Assembly (NCBI RefSeq): GCF_016595415.1
Contig: NZ_JAENIO010000014.1
Location: 1-64,000, forward strand
Origin: Roseibacillus ishigakijimensis
Lineage (GTDB): Bacteria; Verrucomicrobiota; Verrucomicrobiia; Verrucomicrobiales; Akkermansiaceae
Direction: 5' to 3'
DNA length: 64,000 nt
Part shown: positions 1 to 8,105 of the stretch, one piece after another
Numbering within the stretch: the stretch's first letter is position 1
How the letters are laid out: each line of letters begins with the position of its first letter
The notes under the pieces: generated by a model
Told to the model about the DNA's origin: nothing
Databases searched by the model: none
What the model saw: only the letters and a program-made list of their open reading frames with translations
Program-made: the position numbers and the translations under genes

Positions 1-278
1 TTGGTTTCTCGTGAGCCGCATCTCGCGGCGGGGCGCGAAGCTAGTCACGAACCCGGCAGACGTCAACATCATTCCGCTCAAAAATCACCCTTTCGCCCCT
101 TTCCCTGAGGAACAAAATAGGAAAAGGCCACCCCAGACAGATAATGAGCCAATTACAACTCGAGGAAATAGGAGCACTTTTTGCAGTCAAACAAGCTTTC
201 CGGAGGGCAGGAACGGGACCCGAAGGACGAATCAGATCGACCAGACTCCCTAACTTATTCCTAGTCAACAAAAAGAAA
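1..278. other. Window edge, no convincing gene
   Basis: No supportable gene is seen here. The short open frames on both strands have no recognisable domain, no convincing ribosome binding site, and low-complexity or Arg/Pro-rich translations typical of chance frames in GC-rich DNA. The right part holds the terminator of the operon to the right. Confidence 0.6.
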
Positions 279-305
279 GCGCAAGCAGTCAGAAGCCGCT
301 TGCGC
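268..305 (-). terminator. Intrinsic terminator of the DUF1501 operon
   Basis: A perfect 8-bp inverted repeat (GCGCAAGC at 279-286, GCTTGCGC at 298-305) with an 11-nt loop lies 27 bp past the DUF1501 stop codon. Read on the minus strand it is followed by a T-rich run (TTTCTTTTTGTT). This is the normal shape of a rho-independent terminator and marks the end of the four-gene operon. Confidence 0.8.
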
Positions 306-331
306 ATTTCATTCGTTCCACTTGGCCCGGA

Positions 332-1762
332 TTAGGCCAAAATCTCTTTCACCACATGGCCATGCACATCGGTCAGACGAAAGGCGCGGCCCTGATGGCG
401 GAAGGTGAGGGCCTCATGATCGAGGCCCATCAGGTGCAGAATGGTCGCTTGGAGGTCGTGGACATGCACTTTGCCTTGGGTGACATTGAAGGAAAAGTCG
501 TCGGTCTCGCCATACACGCCGGGTTTCACCCCTCCCCCGGCCATCCACATGCTGAAGCAGCGGGGATGGTGATCCCGTCCCGCAGAGGGAGAGCCGACTT
601 TGCCTTGAATAACGGGGCTACGGCCAAATTCCCCGCCCCAGATGACGAGGGTATCATCAAGCAAGCCTCGTAGCTTGAGGTCCCTGACGAGAGCAGCACT
701 GGCTTGGTCGGTATCGCGACAGTACTTTTTCAATTGGCTATCAATATCGTTATGATGATCCCACCCCGGGTGGAAGAGCTGGATGTAACGCACCCCCCGT
801 TCGGCCAGGCGACGGGCGAGGAGGCAATTGGCCGCGAAGGTGCCAGGTTGGCGGGCCTCCTCCCCATACATTTGGTAGGTCTGCTCGCTCTCGCCAGAGA
901 GATCCGTCAGCTCGGGCACAGAATGCTGCATGCGATAGGCGAGTTCGTATTGGGCAATGCGGGTGCGAATCTCCGGGTCTTGGTAACGGTCGTATTGCCG
1001 CTGGTTAAAACTGCTCAACTTATCGAGCATGGACCGGCGCAATTCGCGAGGAATGCCGGGGGCATTGCGGAGATAGAGCACCGCGTCTTCCTCTGATCGC
1101 AGAAGCACTCCCTGGTTCTTACCTGGCAAGAAGCCCGGTCCCCAGTAGTAATCGTAGAGAGGTTGGCCTCCGGGATTGCTCACCTTGGATGCGAGAACGA
1201 CAAAGCCCGGCAAGTCCTCGTTGGGACTACCCAAGCCGTAGGTCAACCAGGAGCCCAGGCTGGGCCGCCCCGCAATCTGATGCCCGGTGAGCATGAAGGT
1301 CATGGCGGGAGCGTGATTGATCTGGTCGGTAGAGACGGATTTGATGAGGCAGAGATCATCGATAATGGCACCCGTGTGGGGCAGGTGCTCACTGAGCATG
1401 ACCCCCGACTTTCCGTAGCGCTGAAACTTGTGAAGACTCCCGTGGACGAGTTGCTTTTGCGCAGCCGTCATCCCGGTCACCCGCTGTCCCATGCGGACGG
1501 AATCAGGCAGCTCGGTGTTGTTGTATTTGTTCAGCTCCGGTTTGTAATCAAAGGTCTCAATCTGGGACGGAGCTCCGGACATCATGAGGTGGATGACCCG
1601 CTTGGCTTTCGGCGCATAGTGCGGCAGAGAATTTTCGAGTGGATTTTGACCGCCTGAAGCTTGGCAGAGTTGAGCCAAGGCGGCAGCACCGATGCCATAT
1701 CCGGCGCTTCCGAGGAAATGCCGGCGGGACAAATGAAGGGAGGGTTGTTGTAGGAAAGACAT
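332..1762 (-). CDS. DUF1501 family secreted protein (sulfatase-like fold)
   Basis: 476 residues. The N-terminus carries a twin-arginine signal (SRRHFLGSAGYG, about residues 12-23), so it is probably exported folded by Tat. The body matches the DUF1501 family, which is related to the alkaline phosphatase/sulfatase superfamily; the family hallmark GGEFGRSP followed by GRDHHP is present near the C-terminus. The biochemical role of DUF1501 proteins is not established; they are very abundant in Planctomycetes and Verrucomicrobia and nearly always sit next to a DUF1549/DUF1553 cytochrome-like gene, as here (13 bp downstream of it). Last gene of the sigma-FecR-cytochrome-DUF1501 operon. Start chosen at the ATG that gives an intact Tat signal. 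Confidence 0.93.
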   Translation of the reverse strand: MSFLQQPSLHLSRRHFLGSAGYGIGAAALAQLCQASGGQNPLENSLPHYAPKAKRVIHLMMSGAPSQIETFDYKPELNKYNNTELPDSVRMGQRVTGMTAAQKQLVHGSLHKFQRYGKSGVMLSEHLPHTGAIIDDLCLIKSVSTDQINHAPAMTFMLTGHQIAGRPSLGSWLTYGLGSPNEDLPGFVVLASKVSNPGGQPLYDYYWGPGFLPGKNQGVLLRSEEDAVLYLRNAPGIPRELRRSMLDKLSSFNQRQYDRYQDPEIRTRIAQYELAYRMQHSVPELTDLSGESEQTYQMYGEEARQPGTFAANCLLARRLAERGVRYIQLFHPGWDHHNDIDSQLKKYCRDTDQASAALVRDLKLRGLLDDTLVIWGGEFGRSPVIQGKVGSPSAGRDHHPRCFSMWMAGGGVKPGVYGETDDFSFNVTQGKVHVHDLQATILHLMGLDHEALTFRHQGRAFRLTDVHGHVVKEILA

Positions 1763-1775
1763 GGCAAAATTGGGT

Positions 1776-4040
1776 CTACTGATGGGTCAGGGTTTCGTCG
1801 GTATTCAGGAGGAGAAGAGCAACGTTGCTAAAAGCTGCCAGAAGAGCGGGTTGCTCAGTCTCGCTCTGGGCTTCCCCCACGCTGAGGAGGGCTTGTGCCT
1901 CCCCGGGATTCGCTTGATAATATTGCCGGGCCTCCTCGAAGAAGCTCTGCAGTTCACCCAGCTCGGCCTCCTGCGGCTCGCGGAGAAGAACCCGTCGAAA
2001 AGCGGCCACCATCGCCTCCTGCGGCGCATGACTCCTGAGAACCTCCTGAGCCAGAACGCGGGCTGCTTCCACATAGGTGACATCATTCAGCGTCACCAGA
2101 GCATGCAGAGGAGTATTGGTTCTCCGCACATTGACCTCACAGATCCGGCGTGGGCTGGCGTCGAAGAGGTTGGCCGGCGCAATCGTCCGCCTCCAAAACG
2201 TGTAGAGACTTTTGCGATACAGCTGCTCACCTTTGGCTTGCTCGTAACGAATCTTACCCGCCGTGGGGGTGAACCAGATATTCTTGGGTTGATAAGGCCG
2301 CACCGAGGGGCCGAAAAGCTCCTCGTTCAGGAGCCCGGACACCGCCAAGGCCTGGTCACGCAGCATCCAGGAGGGATAACGAAAACGCGCCCCCCGAGCG
2401 AGAAAGACGTTGTCGGGATCCGAGCGCTGACTCTCCTCATCGCGCACCGAAGTCTGGCGGTAAGTGGCCGAAAGCACGATCTGTCGACAAAGCCGCTTCA
2501 CATCCCAGCCCTGCTCGCGGAAGTCCGCCGCCAGCCAGTCCAGGAGCAAAGGATGACTTGGACGCTCACTCTGAATGCCAAAGTCTTCTTGGGTCTTGAC
2601 GATTCCCCGGCCGAAAAAGAGCTCCCAAAAACGGTTCACGGTCACCCGCGCGGTCAGAGGATTCTCGTCATCGACCATCCACTGAGCCAAGCCCAGCCGA
2701 TTGGCGGGGTAGTCTTGAGCGCCAGCGAGGAAGGCTGGCGGAGCCGGGGTGACCTCACGGGTAGGCTGGTCCCAGGTCCCGCGATCGAGAATGTGGGTGG
2801 GGCGAGGCTCCCCTTCCCGATCCTTCATCACGGCCACCCGAATGCGATTTCCTTCGGGGAAGCTGATGTGGTGGTGCTTGGTATTGGCCTGATAGGCTTC
2901 CACTTGCTGGCGATGAGCGGCAGGAACCTCCAACTCGAGAAAGGGCTTGGCCTGGTGACCGGATTTGCCGTTTTCATCGACATTATTGAAGTAGGCAAAA
3001 AAGCGAAAGTAGTCCTCCTGGGTGATGGGATCGAACTTGTGGTCGTGGCAACGGGCACAAGCCATGGTCAGTCCGAGAAAGGCCGTCGAGGTCGTTTCCG
3101 TCCGATCGGCGACGACTTCGATGCGTGTTTCCTCCGGGTCGACTCCCCCTTCGCCATTGATCATGTGGTTGCGATTGAATCCGGTAGCGATGATCTGGTC
3201 TTGGGTCGGGTTGGGGAGTAAATCGCCCGCCGTTTGCTCCAGGATGAACTGGTCGTAGGGTAGATTCCGGTTGAAGGCTTGGATCACCCAGTCACGCCAC
3301 GGGTATTGCGACCGAACCTGATCCAACTGGTAGCCATCACTTTCCGAAAAGCGAGCCACCTTCATCCAATACATCGCCATCCGCTCACCGAAGGAAGGAG
3401 AGGCCAGCAGCGCGTCCACGAGGCCTTCGTAAGCCTTCTCTCCCTGCTGGGGATAATCCCGGAGAAAGGCTTCGGCGAGATCCGGGGCTGGAGGCAGGCC
3501 CGTGAGATCCAGAGCCACCCGCCGCAGAAGAGTTTCGGGTTCCGCTTCGGGCGAGGGGGTCAGGCCCTTGCCTCTGAGTCGGGCACGGACAAAGGCATCG
3601 ATCTCGTTGCGCACCGAGTGGTCTTCCCCACCAGGGACAGCTGGTTTCTTAATGGGCTCGAAAGACCAATGCCGCCCCCATTCTGCCCCTTCCGCTATCC
3701 AGCGGCGAATCAGTTCTTTTTCTTCCCCCTTGAGCTGGCGGTGGTTCTTGGGAGGAGGCATCTGATCGTCAGGATCGGTAGCAGTGATTCGCTGGTAGAG
3801 CAGACTGCCCGCTGGATCCCCTTTCTTCACCACGGCATCTCCCTTGAGCAGGCCATAGAGGCCCTCTTCGGTATCGAGGCGCAAATCGGCTTCCCGCGTA
3901 TTTTCATCCGGCCCATGGCAGTGGAAACAGGCATCGGAAAGCAGCGGCAAAATCTGATAAGAGAAGTCGACAGGCTCGTCCGCGAAAAGCGAGGAACTCG
4001 CTAGCGCGGCGGCGACAAAGGTTCTGAAAGTATCCATCAT
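1776..4040 (-). CDS. PSCyt1-DUF1549-DUF1553 cytochrome-like secreted protein
   Basis: 754 residues from the chosen ATG at 4040, which yields a short signal peptide (MMDTFRTFVAAALASSSLFA); the open frame continues upstream but that extension would read into the preceding gene. It has a Planctomycete cytochrome C domain with a heme-binding CxxCH (CFHCH, residues 38-42), then a DUF1549 (PSCyt2) region with a second CxxCH (CARCH, residues 328-332), and a C-terminal DUF1553 (PSD1) region with NPLTARVTVNRFW. Two heme sites suggest a periplasmic electron-transfer role. Family members co-occur with DUF1501 genes and are often linked to complex carbohydrate use, but the reaction is unknown. Gaps are 19 bp to the FecR gene and 13 bp to the DUF1501 gene, indicating one operon. 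Confidence 0.93.
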   Translation of the reverse strand: MMDTFRTFVAAALASSSLFADEPVDFSYQILPLLSDACFHCHGPDENTREADLRLDTEEGLYGLLKGDAVVKKGDPAGSLLYQRITATDPDDQMPPPKNHRQLKGEEKELIRRWIAEGAEWGRHWSFEPIKKPAVPGGEDHSVRNEIDAFVRARLRGKGLTPSPEAEPETLLRRVALDLTGLPPAPDLAEAFLRDYPQQGEKAYEGLVDALLASPSFGERMAMYWMKVARFSESDGYQLDQVRSQYPWRDWVIQAFNRNLPYDQFILEQTAGDLLPNPTQDQIIATGFNRNHMINGEGGVDPEETRIEVVADRTETTSTAFLGLTMACARCHDHKFDPITQEDYFRFFAYFNNVDENGKSGHQAKPFLELEVPAAHRQQVEAYQANTKHHHISFPEGNRIRVAVMKDREGEPRPTHILDRGTWDQPTREVTPAPPAFLAGAQDYPANRLGLAQWMVDDENPLTARVTVNRFWELFFGRGIVKTQEDFGIQSERPSHPLLLDWLAADFREQGWDVKRLCRQIVLSATYRQTSVRDEESQRSDPDNVFLARGARFRYPSWMLRDQALAVSGLLNEELFGPSVRPYQPKNIWFTPTAGKIRYEQAKGEQLYRKSLYTFWRRTIAPANLFDASPRRICEVNVRRTNTPLHALVTLNDVTYVEAARVLAQEVLRSHAPQEAMVAAFRRVLLREPQEAELGELQSFFEEARQYYQANPGEAQALLSVGEAQSETEQPALLAAFSNVALLLLNTDETLTHQ

Positions 4041-4059
4041 AGTCAGGAGAATCGATTGC

Positions 4060-5448
4060 TTAGGGGGACGAGAGGAGGCGGCCGGGCACGGAGACGGAAT
4101 CAAGACCGATCCAGCTCCAATGGGGGTTGCGGTAGGTATCGATGAGGTCGAGCACGTAGACTTCCTCTTCCCCATCCTGAGCGGTGGCGGCGGCGAGTTC
4201 GGCGGCGGAAATCTCCACCCGGGCCCATTCATAAAAGTTGCCCGGTGCCCGTCGCACGCTGCAGAGATAGCGACCATCACTCACCCGCCGCAAAGCCAAG
4301 CCCAGAAAGCCCTGGTCACTGGAGTCGGTGGGCAAGTCCTCCAAGCGAGCTGGGGGAGCCTCGGCCCGGCCCCGGCCCCCAGTTAAAAAAGCGCTGAGAG
4401 AGCCCCCCTGGCGGTCCAGATGAAAGGGAGGCGAGGTCAAACGCAGGGCTGCCATGGTATCCCGATCATGAAAAGGCAGCGGCAAGATCCGCCCCTGGCC
4501 CTGATGAGGAGCAAATTGGTGGGGCCCACTATGAAAAGCGCCTATTTGGTCGGGGGCCGAGGGAAGGGACACAAAGCCTTCCAAGAGCGAGAAACGGGCA
4601 ATGCCAGCGGTGAGCGGACTGGAGGGCCGATCTCCCCGGTCACTATATTGCCCTTGTTGGGACGCCTCCCAGCGAGGACTGCCGGGCTCGAAGTCAAAAG
4701 TGATACGCTCGTGCGAAGGCAAAGAATCCCGCGCAAAATCCTCAGCCCGGAGGGCTATGGGCTCGTAACCGGCATTATCGGGATGGTGCACCCGCACCGC
4801 TTCCCCGACCCCAACCATGGTGGAAACCTCTCCCACCGGCAAGAGGACTTCCGCTTTTCCCTCAAAGACATGCAGCTCGGTCTGTTCATCGTCCACGGCC
4901 ACCCCAATCTGAGTTCCATGGTCAATGACATCCCCATTGGGGGTCAGGACCCGAAAACCGGTCGCCTCGGGAGGCACATCGGCGGACAAAATCCCGCGAT
5001 GAAGCACCAGCTCATTGTCACCGCTGATGCGATACCTGGCGGGGCCACGTAGCTCGACCGTCACCCCGCTAACCAGAGCGAAAGATCGTTGCTGCTCATC
5101 CGCCACCACCTCCCACTGCTGGACCGCGCCGCCGTCGACGTCGGCTTGGGAGGAAGAAGTCCGGCCCTCCATTCCGCTGCGCAAAAGCGGAATAGCGATC
5201 AATGAAAGAAGCAAGAGAGCCGCGCTAGCCGACCACATCCAGGGCTTACGGGACCGCTTGACTCGCGGGAAGGAGAGCACCTTTCCACCCTCATCCTCTA
5301 GAAGGGCCTCCACCGCCACCGTATCGAGATAGAGAGCGAGAGCCTCGTCATCCTCCCGAAGCATTTCCTGCAGCCGGGCATGGTCTTCATCCGAGAGAGT
5401 CCCCGCCAGAGCCTGGCCGATCCAGCTTTCCAGTTGCGCTCTTTTCAT
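4060..5448 (-). CDS. FecR-domain membrane regulator with C-terminal beta-rich region
   Basis: 462 residues. The start at 5448 is decided by a strong ribosome binding site (GGGGGAGGTG) and by the 4-bp ATGA overlap with the sigma factor gene. Residues 1-60 are an anti-sigma-like cytoplasmic N-terminus, 70-90 a single membrane helix, and about 115-215 a FecR domain (LVSGVTVELRGPARY, then VIDHGTQIGV). The last roughly 200 residues are a beta-rich extracytoplasmic region, possibly LamG/concanavalin-like; this is inference. FecR proteins pass an envelope signal to a partner sigma factor; translational coupling to the ECF gene supports that role here, with the two downstream secreted proteins as likely outputs. 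Confidence 0.88.
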   Translation of the reverse strand: MKRAQLESWIGQALAGTLSDEDHARLQEMLREDDEALALYLDTVAVEALLEDEGGKVLSFPRVKRSRKPWMWSASAALLLLSLIAIPLLRSGMEGRTSSSQADVDGGAVQQWEVVADEQQRSFALVSGVTVELRGPARYRISGDNELVLHRGILSADVPPEATGFRVLTPNGDVIDHGTQIGVAVDDEQTELHVFEGKAEVLLPVGEVSTMVGVGEAVRVHHPDNAGYEPIALRAEDFARDSLPSHERITFDFEPGSPRWEASQQGQYSDRGDRPSSPLTAGIARFSLLEGFVSLPSAPDQIGAFHSGPHQFAPHQGQGRILPLPFHDRDTMAALRLTSPPFHLDRQGGSLSAFLTGGRGRAEAPPARLEDLPTDSSDQGFLGLALRRVSDGRYLCSVRRAPGNFYEWARVEISAAELAAATAQDGEEEVYVLDLIDTYRNPHWSWIGLDSVSVPGRLLSSP

Positions 5449-5984
5449 GCCGACACCTCCCCCTGCAATTGGCGATTGATGCAGTCCCGCAGGCTGGCCC
5501 GCACCCGTTCGAGAATTTTGCGAACCGCGGCATGGGTTCGCCCCTTGCGACGGGCAAACTCCGCGAGAGACGCTCTTTCGAAGTAACGATGCTCCACCAA
5601 CTCGCGCTGGTCGGCAGCGAGCTGGGCGAGGCAATGTTGCAAGGCCTCTTGGCGCCCTTGGAAATTTTCCCACTGCGTGCTCGCCGCCTGGGACAAACGC
5701 TCGAGCACTTCCTCATCAAAGGCGAGACTCTGATTTTTCAAACTGCGCTGCCGCCACGCCATCACCTGAAAGCGGGCAATCGTGCCGGCCCAAGCATTGA
5801 AATTCGTCCCCGGGGTAAAGGTCGCCCGTTTGCGCCAGAGAACGAGATTGGTCTCCTGCAAGACATCCTCACACTCCGAGCTACCCGGAATCATACTCCG
5901 GATCAGAGCCCTGAGTATCGATTGCTGCTGGGCAATCAGAGCCATCATTTCCTCTTCCTCCGCCGCTGTCAAAGTCCTGTCCAC
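5445..5984 (-). CDS. ECF RNA polymerase sigma factor (Rhodopirellula/Verrucomicrobium type)
   Basis: 179 residues. Region 2 is recognisable from the ECEDVLQETNLVLWRK segment and the following WAGTIARFQVMAWRQR stretch; region 4 is a helix-turn-helix around CLAQLAADQRELVEHRYF and SLAEFARRKGRTHAAVRK. Both are typical of the sigma-70 family ECF group seen in Planctomycetes and Verrucomicrobia. The stop codon overlaps the start of the FecR gene (ATGA), so the two are translationally coupled. It probably directs transcription of its own operon under control of the FecR protein; the target promoter cannot be identified from one site. Confidence 0.93.
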   Translation of the reverse strand: MDRTLTAAEEEEMMALIAQQQSILRALIRSMIPGSSECEDVLQETNLVLWRKRATFTPGTNFNAWAGTIARFQVMAWRQRSLKNQSLAFDEEVLERLSQAASTQWENFQGRQEALQHCLAQLAADQRELVEHRYFERASLAEFARRKGRTHAAVRKILERVRASLRDCINRQLQGEVSA

Positions 5985-6142
5985 TTACCCACTAATAGGC
6001 GGAAGCAGGCCGATGTGACAAAAAAAGTTCGCCCCTTCCCGCTGAGTTCTCCAGCTCTTCGGCCTCCTCCGAAGACAGAGAGAGCCCTTCCAACGGGGGG
6101 CAAGGTGCTCACTCTCAAGAAAGAGAACGACTCCACAGGGCA

Positions 6143-6175
6143 ACAAAAAGGCCGACTTCGAAGTGAAGTCAGCCT
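6143..6175 (-). terminator. Intrinsic terminator of the RRM gene
   Basis: An 11-bp inverted repeat with one G-T pair (6149-6159 and 6165-6175) and a 5-nt loop. Read on the minus strand the hairpin is followed by TTTTTGTT. It lies 38 bp beyond the RRM stop codon and separates this gene from the sigma-factor operon. Confidence 0.85.
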
Positions 6176-6212
6176 GCCAAAATTAAATTGTTTCCGAGGG
6201 GAGGGGCCTCAA

Positions 6213-6527
6213 TTACCAGCGGTCGCGTCCGCCACCACGGCTGTCGCGATTGCCGCGGCCGCCACCGCCACCGCCACCGCGATCTTCGCGAGGCTTGGCT
6301 TCGTTCACCCGGAGGTTGCGGCCACCGAATTCAGCGCCATCGAGGTCCTTGATGGCAGCTTCCATAGCTTCCTTGGAATCCACGGTCACGAAGGCGAAGC
6401 CACGAGGACGACCGGACTCGCGGTCTTCGGGAATGTGGACGTCAGTCACTGCGCCAAATTCGCCGAAGAGATCTTTCAATTCATCGGCCGAGGTCGAGAA
6501 GGGGATATTCCCCACATACATTTTCAT
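6213..6527 (-). CDS. Glycine-rich RRM RNA-binding protein
   Basis: 104 residues. Residues 1-78 are one RNA recognition motif with both consensus strands: RNP2 (MYVGNIPF, residues 3-10) and RNP1 (RGFAFVTV, about residues 42-49). The tail is a Gly/Arg-rich stretch (nine consecutive glycines and GRGNRD-type repeats) like that of the cold-induced cyanobacterial Rbp proteins. It probably acts as an RNA chaperone; in related families expression rises in the cold, but nothing here proves that. The 5' flank up to the next terminator is over 200 bp, long enough for a regulatory leader. Confidence 0.93.
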   Translation of the reverse strand: MKMYVGNIPFSTSADELKDLFGEFGAVTDVHIPEDRESGRPRGFAFVTVDSKEAMEAAIKDLDGAEFGGRNLRVNEAKPREDRGGGGGGGRGNRDSRGGGRDRW

Positions 6528-6738
6528 AATAACAGGTAGCTCGCCCCGAACTCGAGTTTTGGACAGATCCTTCCCCTTCCCGCTGGCGAAAAAAAGACTG
6601 ACCCGCCAGCATCCGCCTCATCGGCGCAAGCGCCCTTCCGGGCCTGAGCCAAGTCGGGGGCGACGGCACAGCAGTGACAGATTCCGTTGAAAACACAAGC
6701 CAATTCAACGGCGGCAGCAAATGGCCCTCCATCAATCC

Positions 6739-6771
6739 ACAAAAAAACCCGGAGAAGATTTTCTCCGGGTT
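6739..6771 (-). terminator. Intrinsic terminator of the desaturase gene
   Basis: A perfect 11-bp inverted repeat (6746-6756 and 6761-6771) with a GATT/AATC tetraloop, followed on the minus strand by seven T residues. It lies 32 bp beyond the desaturase stop codon. Confidence 0.92.
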
Positions 6772-6803
6772 CCTTATTTCATTTCTCAAAATAAAAATCG
6801 GGG

Positions 6804-7910
6804 TCAGGCAGGTAAGGGACGCAACTGGGAAAGCCGGTCCATGAGCAAGCGGGTCTCTTCGCGCCAGCGCTCGATGGTATCGCGGGAAGCCTCGGCGCGT
6901 TGGGCCGCCTGTGCTTCCAGCTCGTGGTAAGCATGAGTAAGCTTTTCCTGCATTTCCTTCACGGCGGAAAGGGTGTTTTGGCAGATTTGAGCTCCCGAGG
7001 CCTCCAGGCTGGCGAGACGCTTCTCGGTGTGGCGGCGGGCTTCCGCCATTTCGGCCAAGAGAATCCGAGTCTGGGAAACACGGCGCAAGTTGGAGGCCAG
7101 ACCGACTTTTTGCAGGGTCCAGATGGCCCATTTGGTCGGATCGAAGTTCCAGGGTTTCACCCCGTTGCGGTAGTCGTGCTGAAACTCGTGGTGGTAGTTG
7201 TGATAGCCTTCGCCAAAGGTGAAGAGAGACATCAGGAAGCTATCGCGAGCGCTGCAACGCGTGGAGTAGGGACGCTTGCCCACACAATGGCAGAGGCTAT
7301 TGATGAAGAAGGTGCTCTGCTGCACGACGAAGACGCGGAGGGCACCCACAATGAGGAATCCGCCAAGAGCGCCGGTCAATCCGTTGAGGAAAAAACCAAT
7401 CACGGCCGGAAGGAGAAGACCCACCACGCCAGCAATGACTTTGTCGTATTTGTATTGCCACATCACAAGCTTGTCCTTACGAAGATCGGCCACGTTGTCG
7501 AGGGGGCGCTCGGGGTTCACTTTGAACAAGATCCAGCCAATGTGGGCCCAGAGAAAGCCATTATTGATGTTGTAGGGATCATCATGCCCGTCCACGTGCT
7601 TGTGGTGGCGACGGTGGTCGGACGCCCAGTTGAGTGCGGAGTTCTCAAAAGCGCAGGAGCCGAAAATGAGAGTGAAGAGTCGCACCGGCCACTTGGCTTT
7701 GAAGGACAGGTGGGAAAAGAGACGGTGATAGCCGAGGGTGATGCTCATTCCCGTTGCCACCACATAAAAGAAGAAGAGGGCTGCGGTGACCCAGTCGATT
7801 CCGTGAGCGAGCAGGTAAAGCGGGGCTCCAACCACCGCCAAAAGACTAATAATCAGAAGAAAGAGTGTATTCACCCAGTTCACGCGGTGAAACGGAATAT
7901 TCAGTGCCAT
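6804..7910 (-). CDS. Acyl-CoA/acyl-lipid delta-9-type fatty acid desaturase with coiled-coil tail
   Basis: 368 residues from the ATG at 7910; a TTG 39 bp further upstream is possible but less likely. It is an integral membrane di-iron desaturase with the three histidine boxes: HRLFSH (residues 62-67), HRRHH (99-103) and HNYHH (about 235), plus hydrophobic pairs around 12-35 and 40-60. It would insert a cis double bond in saturated acyl chains to adjust membrane fluidity. Electron donors are not encoded nearby. Unusually, the last 80 or so residues after the catalytic core form a charged, heptad-like helix rich in Glu, Ala and Arg, predicted coiled coil, which ordinary bacterial desaturases of this type do not need. 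Confidence 0.92.
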   Translation of the reverse strand: MALNIPFHRVNWVNTLFLLIISLLAVVGAPLYLLAHGIDWVTAALFFFYVVATGMSITLGYHRLFSHLSFKAKWPVRLFTLIFGSCAFENSALNWASDHRRHHKHVDGHDDPYNINNGFLWAHIGWILFKVNPERPLDNVADLRKDKLVMWQYKYDKVIAGVVGLLLPAVIGFFLNGLTGALGGFLIVGALRVFVVQQSTFFINSLCHCVGKRPYSTRCSARDSFLMSLFTFGEGYHNYHHEFQHDYRNGVKPWNFDPTKWAIWTLQKVGLASNLRRVSQTRILLAEMAEARRHTEKRLASLEASGAQICQNTLSAVKEMQEKLTHAYHELEAQAAQRAEASRDTIERWREETRLLMDRLSQLRPLPA

Positions 7911-8105
7911 GTTGATGGTATTTATTGTTGAGGAACCGATCGACAGCAAGGCCAGCGGCTCGAACTGCCCGGAATTACGGGCCGTTACGCGGGGACCTTA
8001 CGAGCGGATTCGACAATTACCAGCCTCAAGTTGAGAGACTTTGTAACCCCTTGGCAAAAAGACAAAGAGGCGCTCCTTTGCCCTTTCTGGAATGGCAATT
8101 CATCG

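Noticed and set aside
41-307. 88-codon minus-strand frame left of the DUF1501 gene
   Set aside because: It contains the terminator hairpin of the operon, has no recognisable domain, and is Leu/Arg-rich as expected of chance frames.
1761-3221. 486-codon plus-strand frame
   Set aside because: It is antisense to the cytochrome-like gene, which has conserved domains and heme motifs. No domain on the plus strand.
6549-6558. AACTCGAGTT palindrome upstream of the RRM gene
   Set aside because: A 10-bp palindrome is expected often by chance, with nothing else to support a site.
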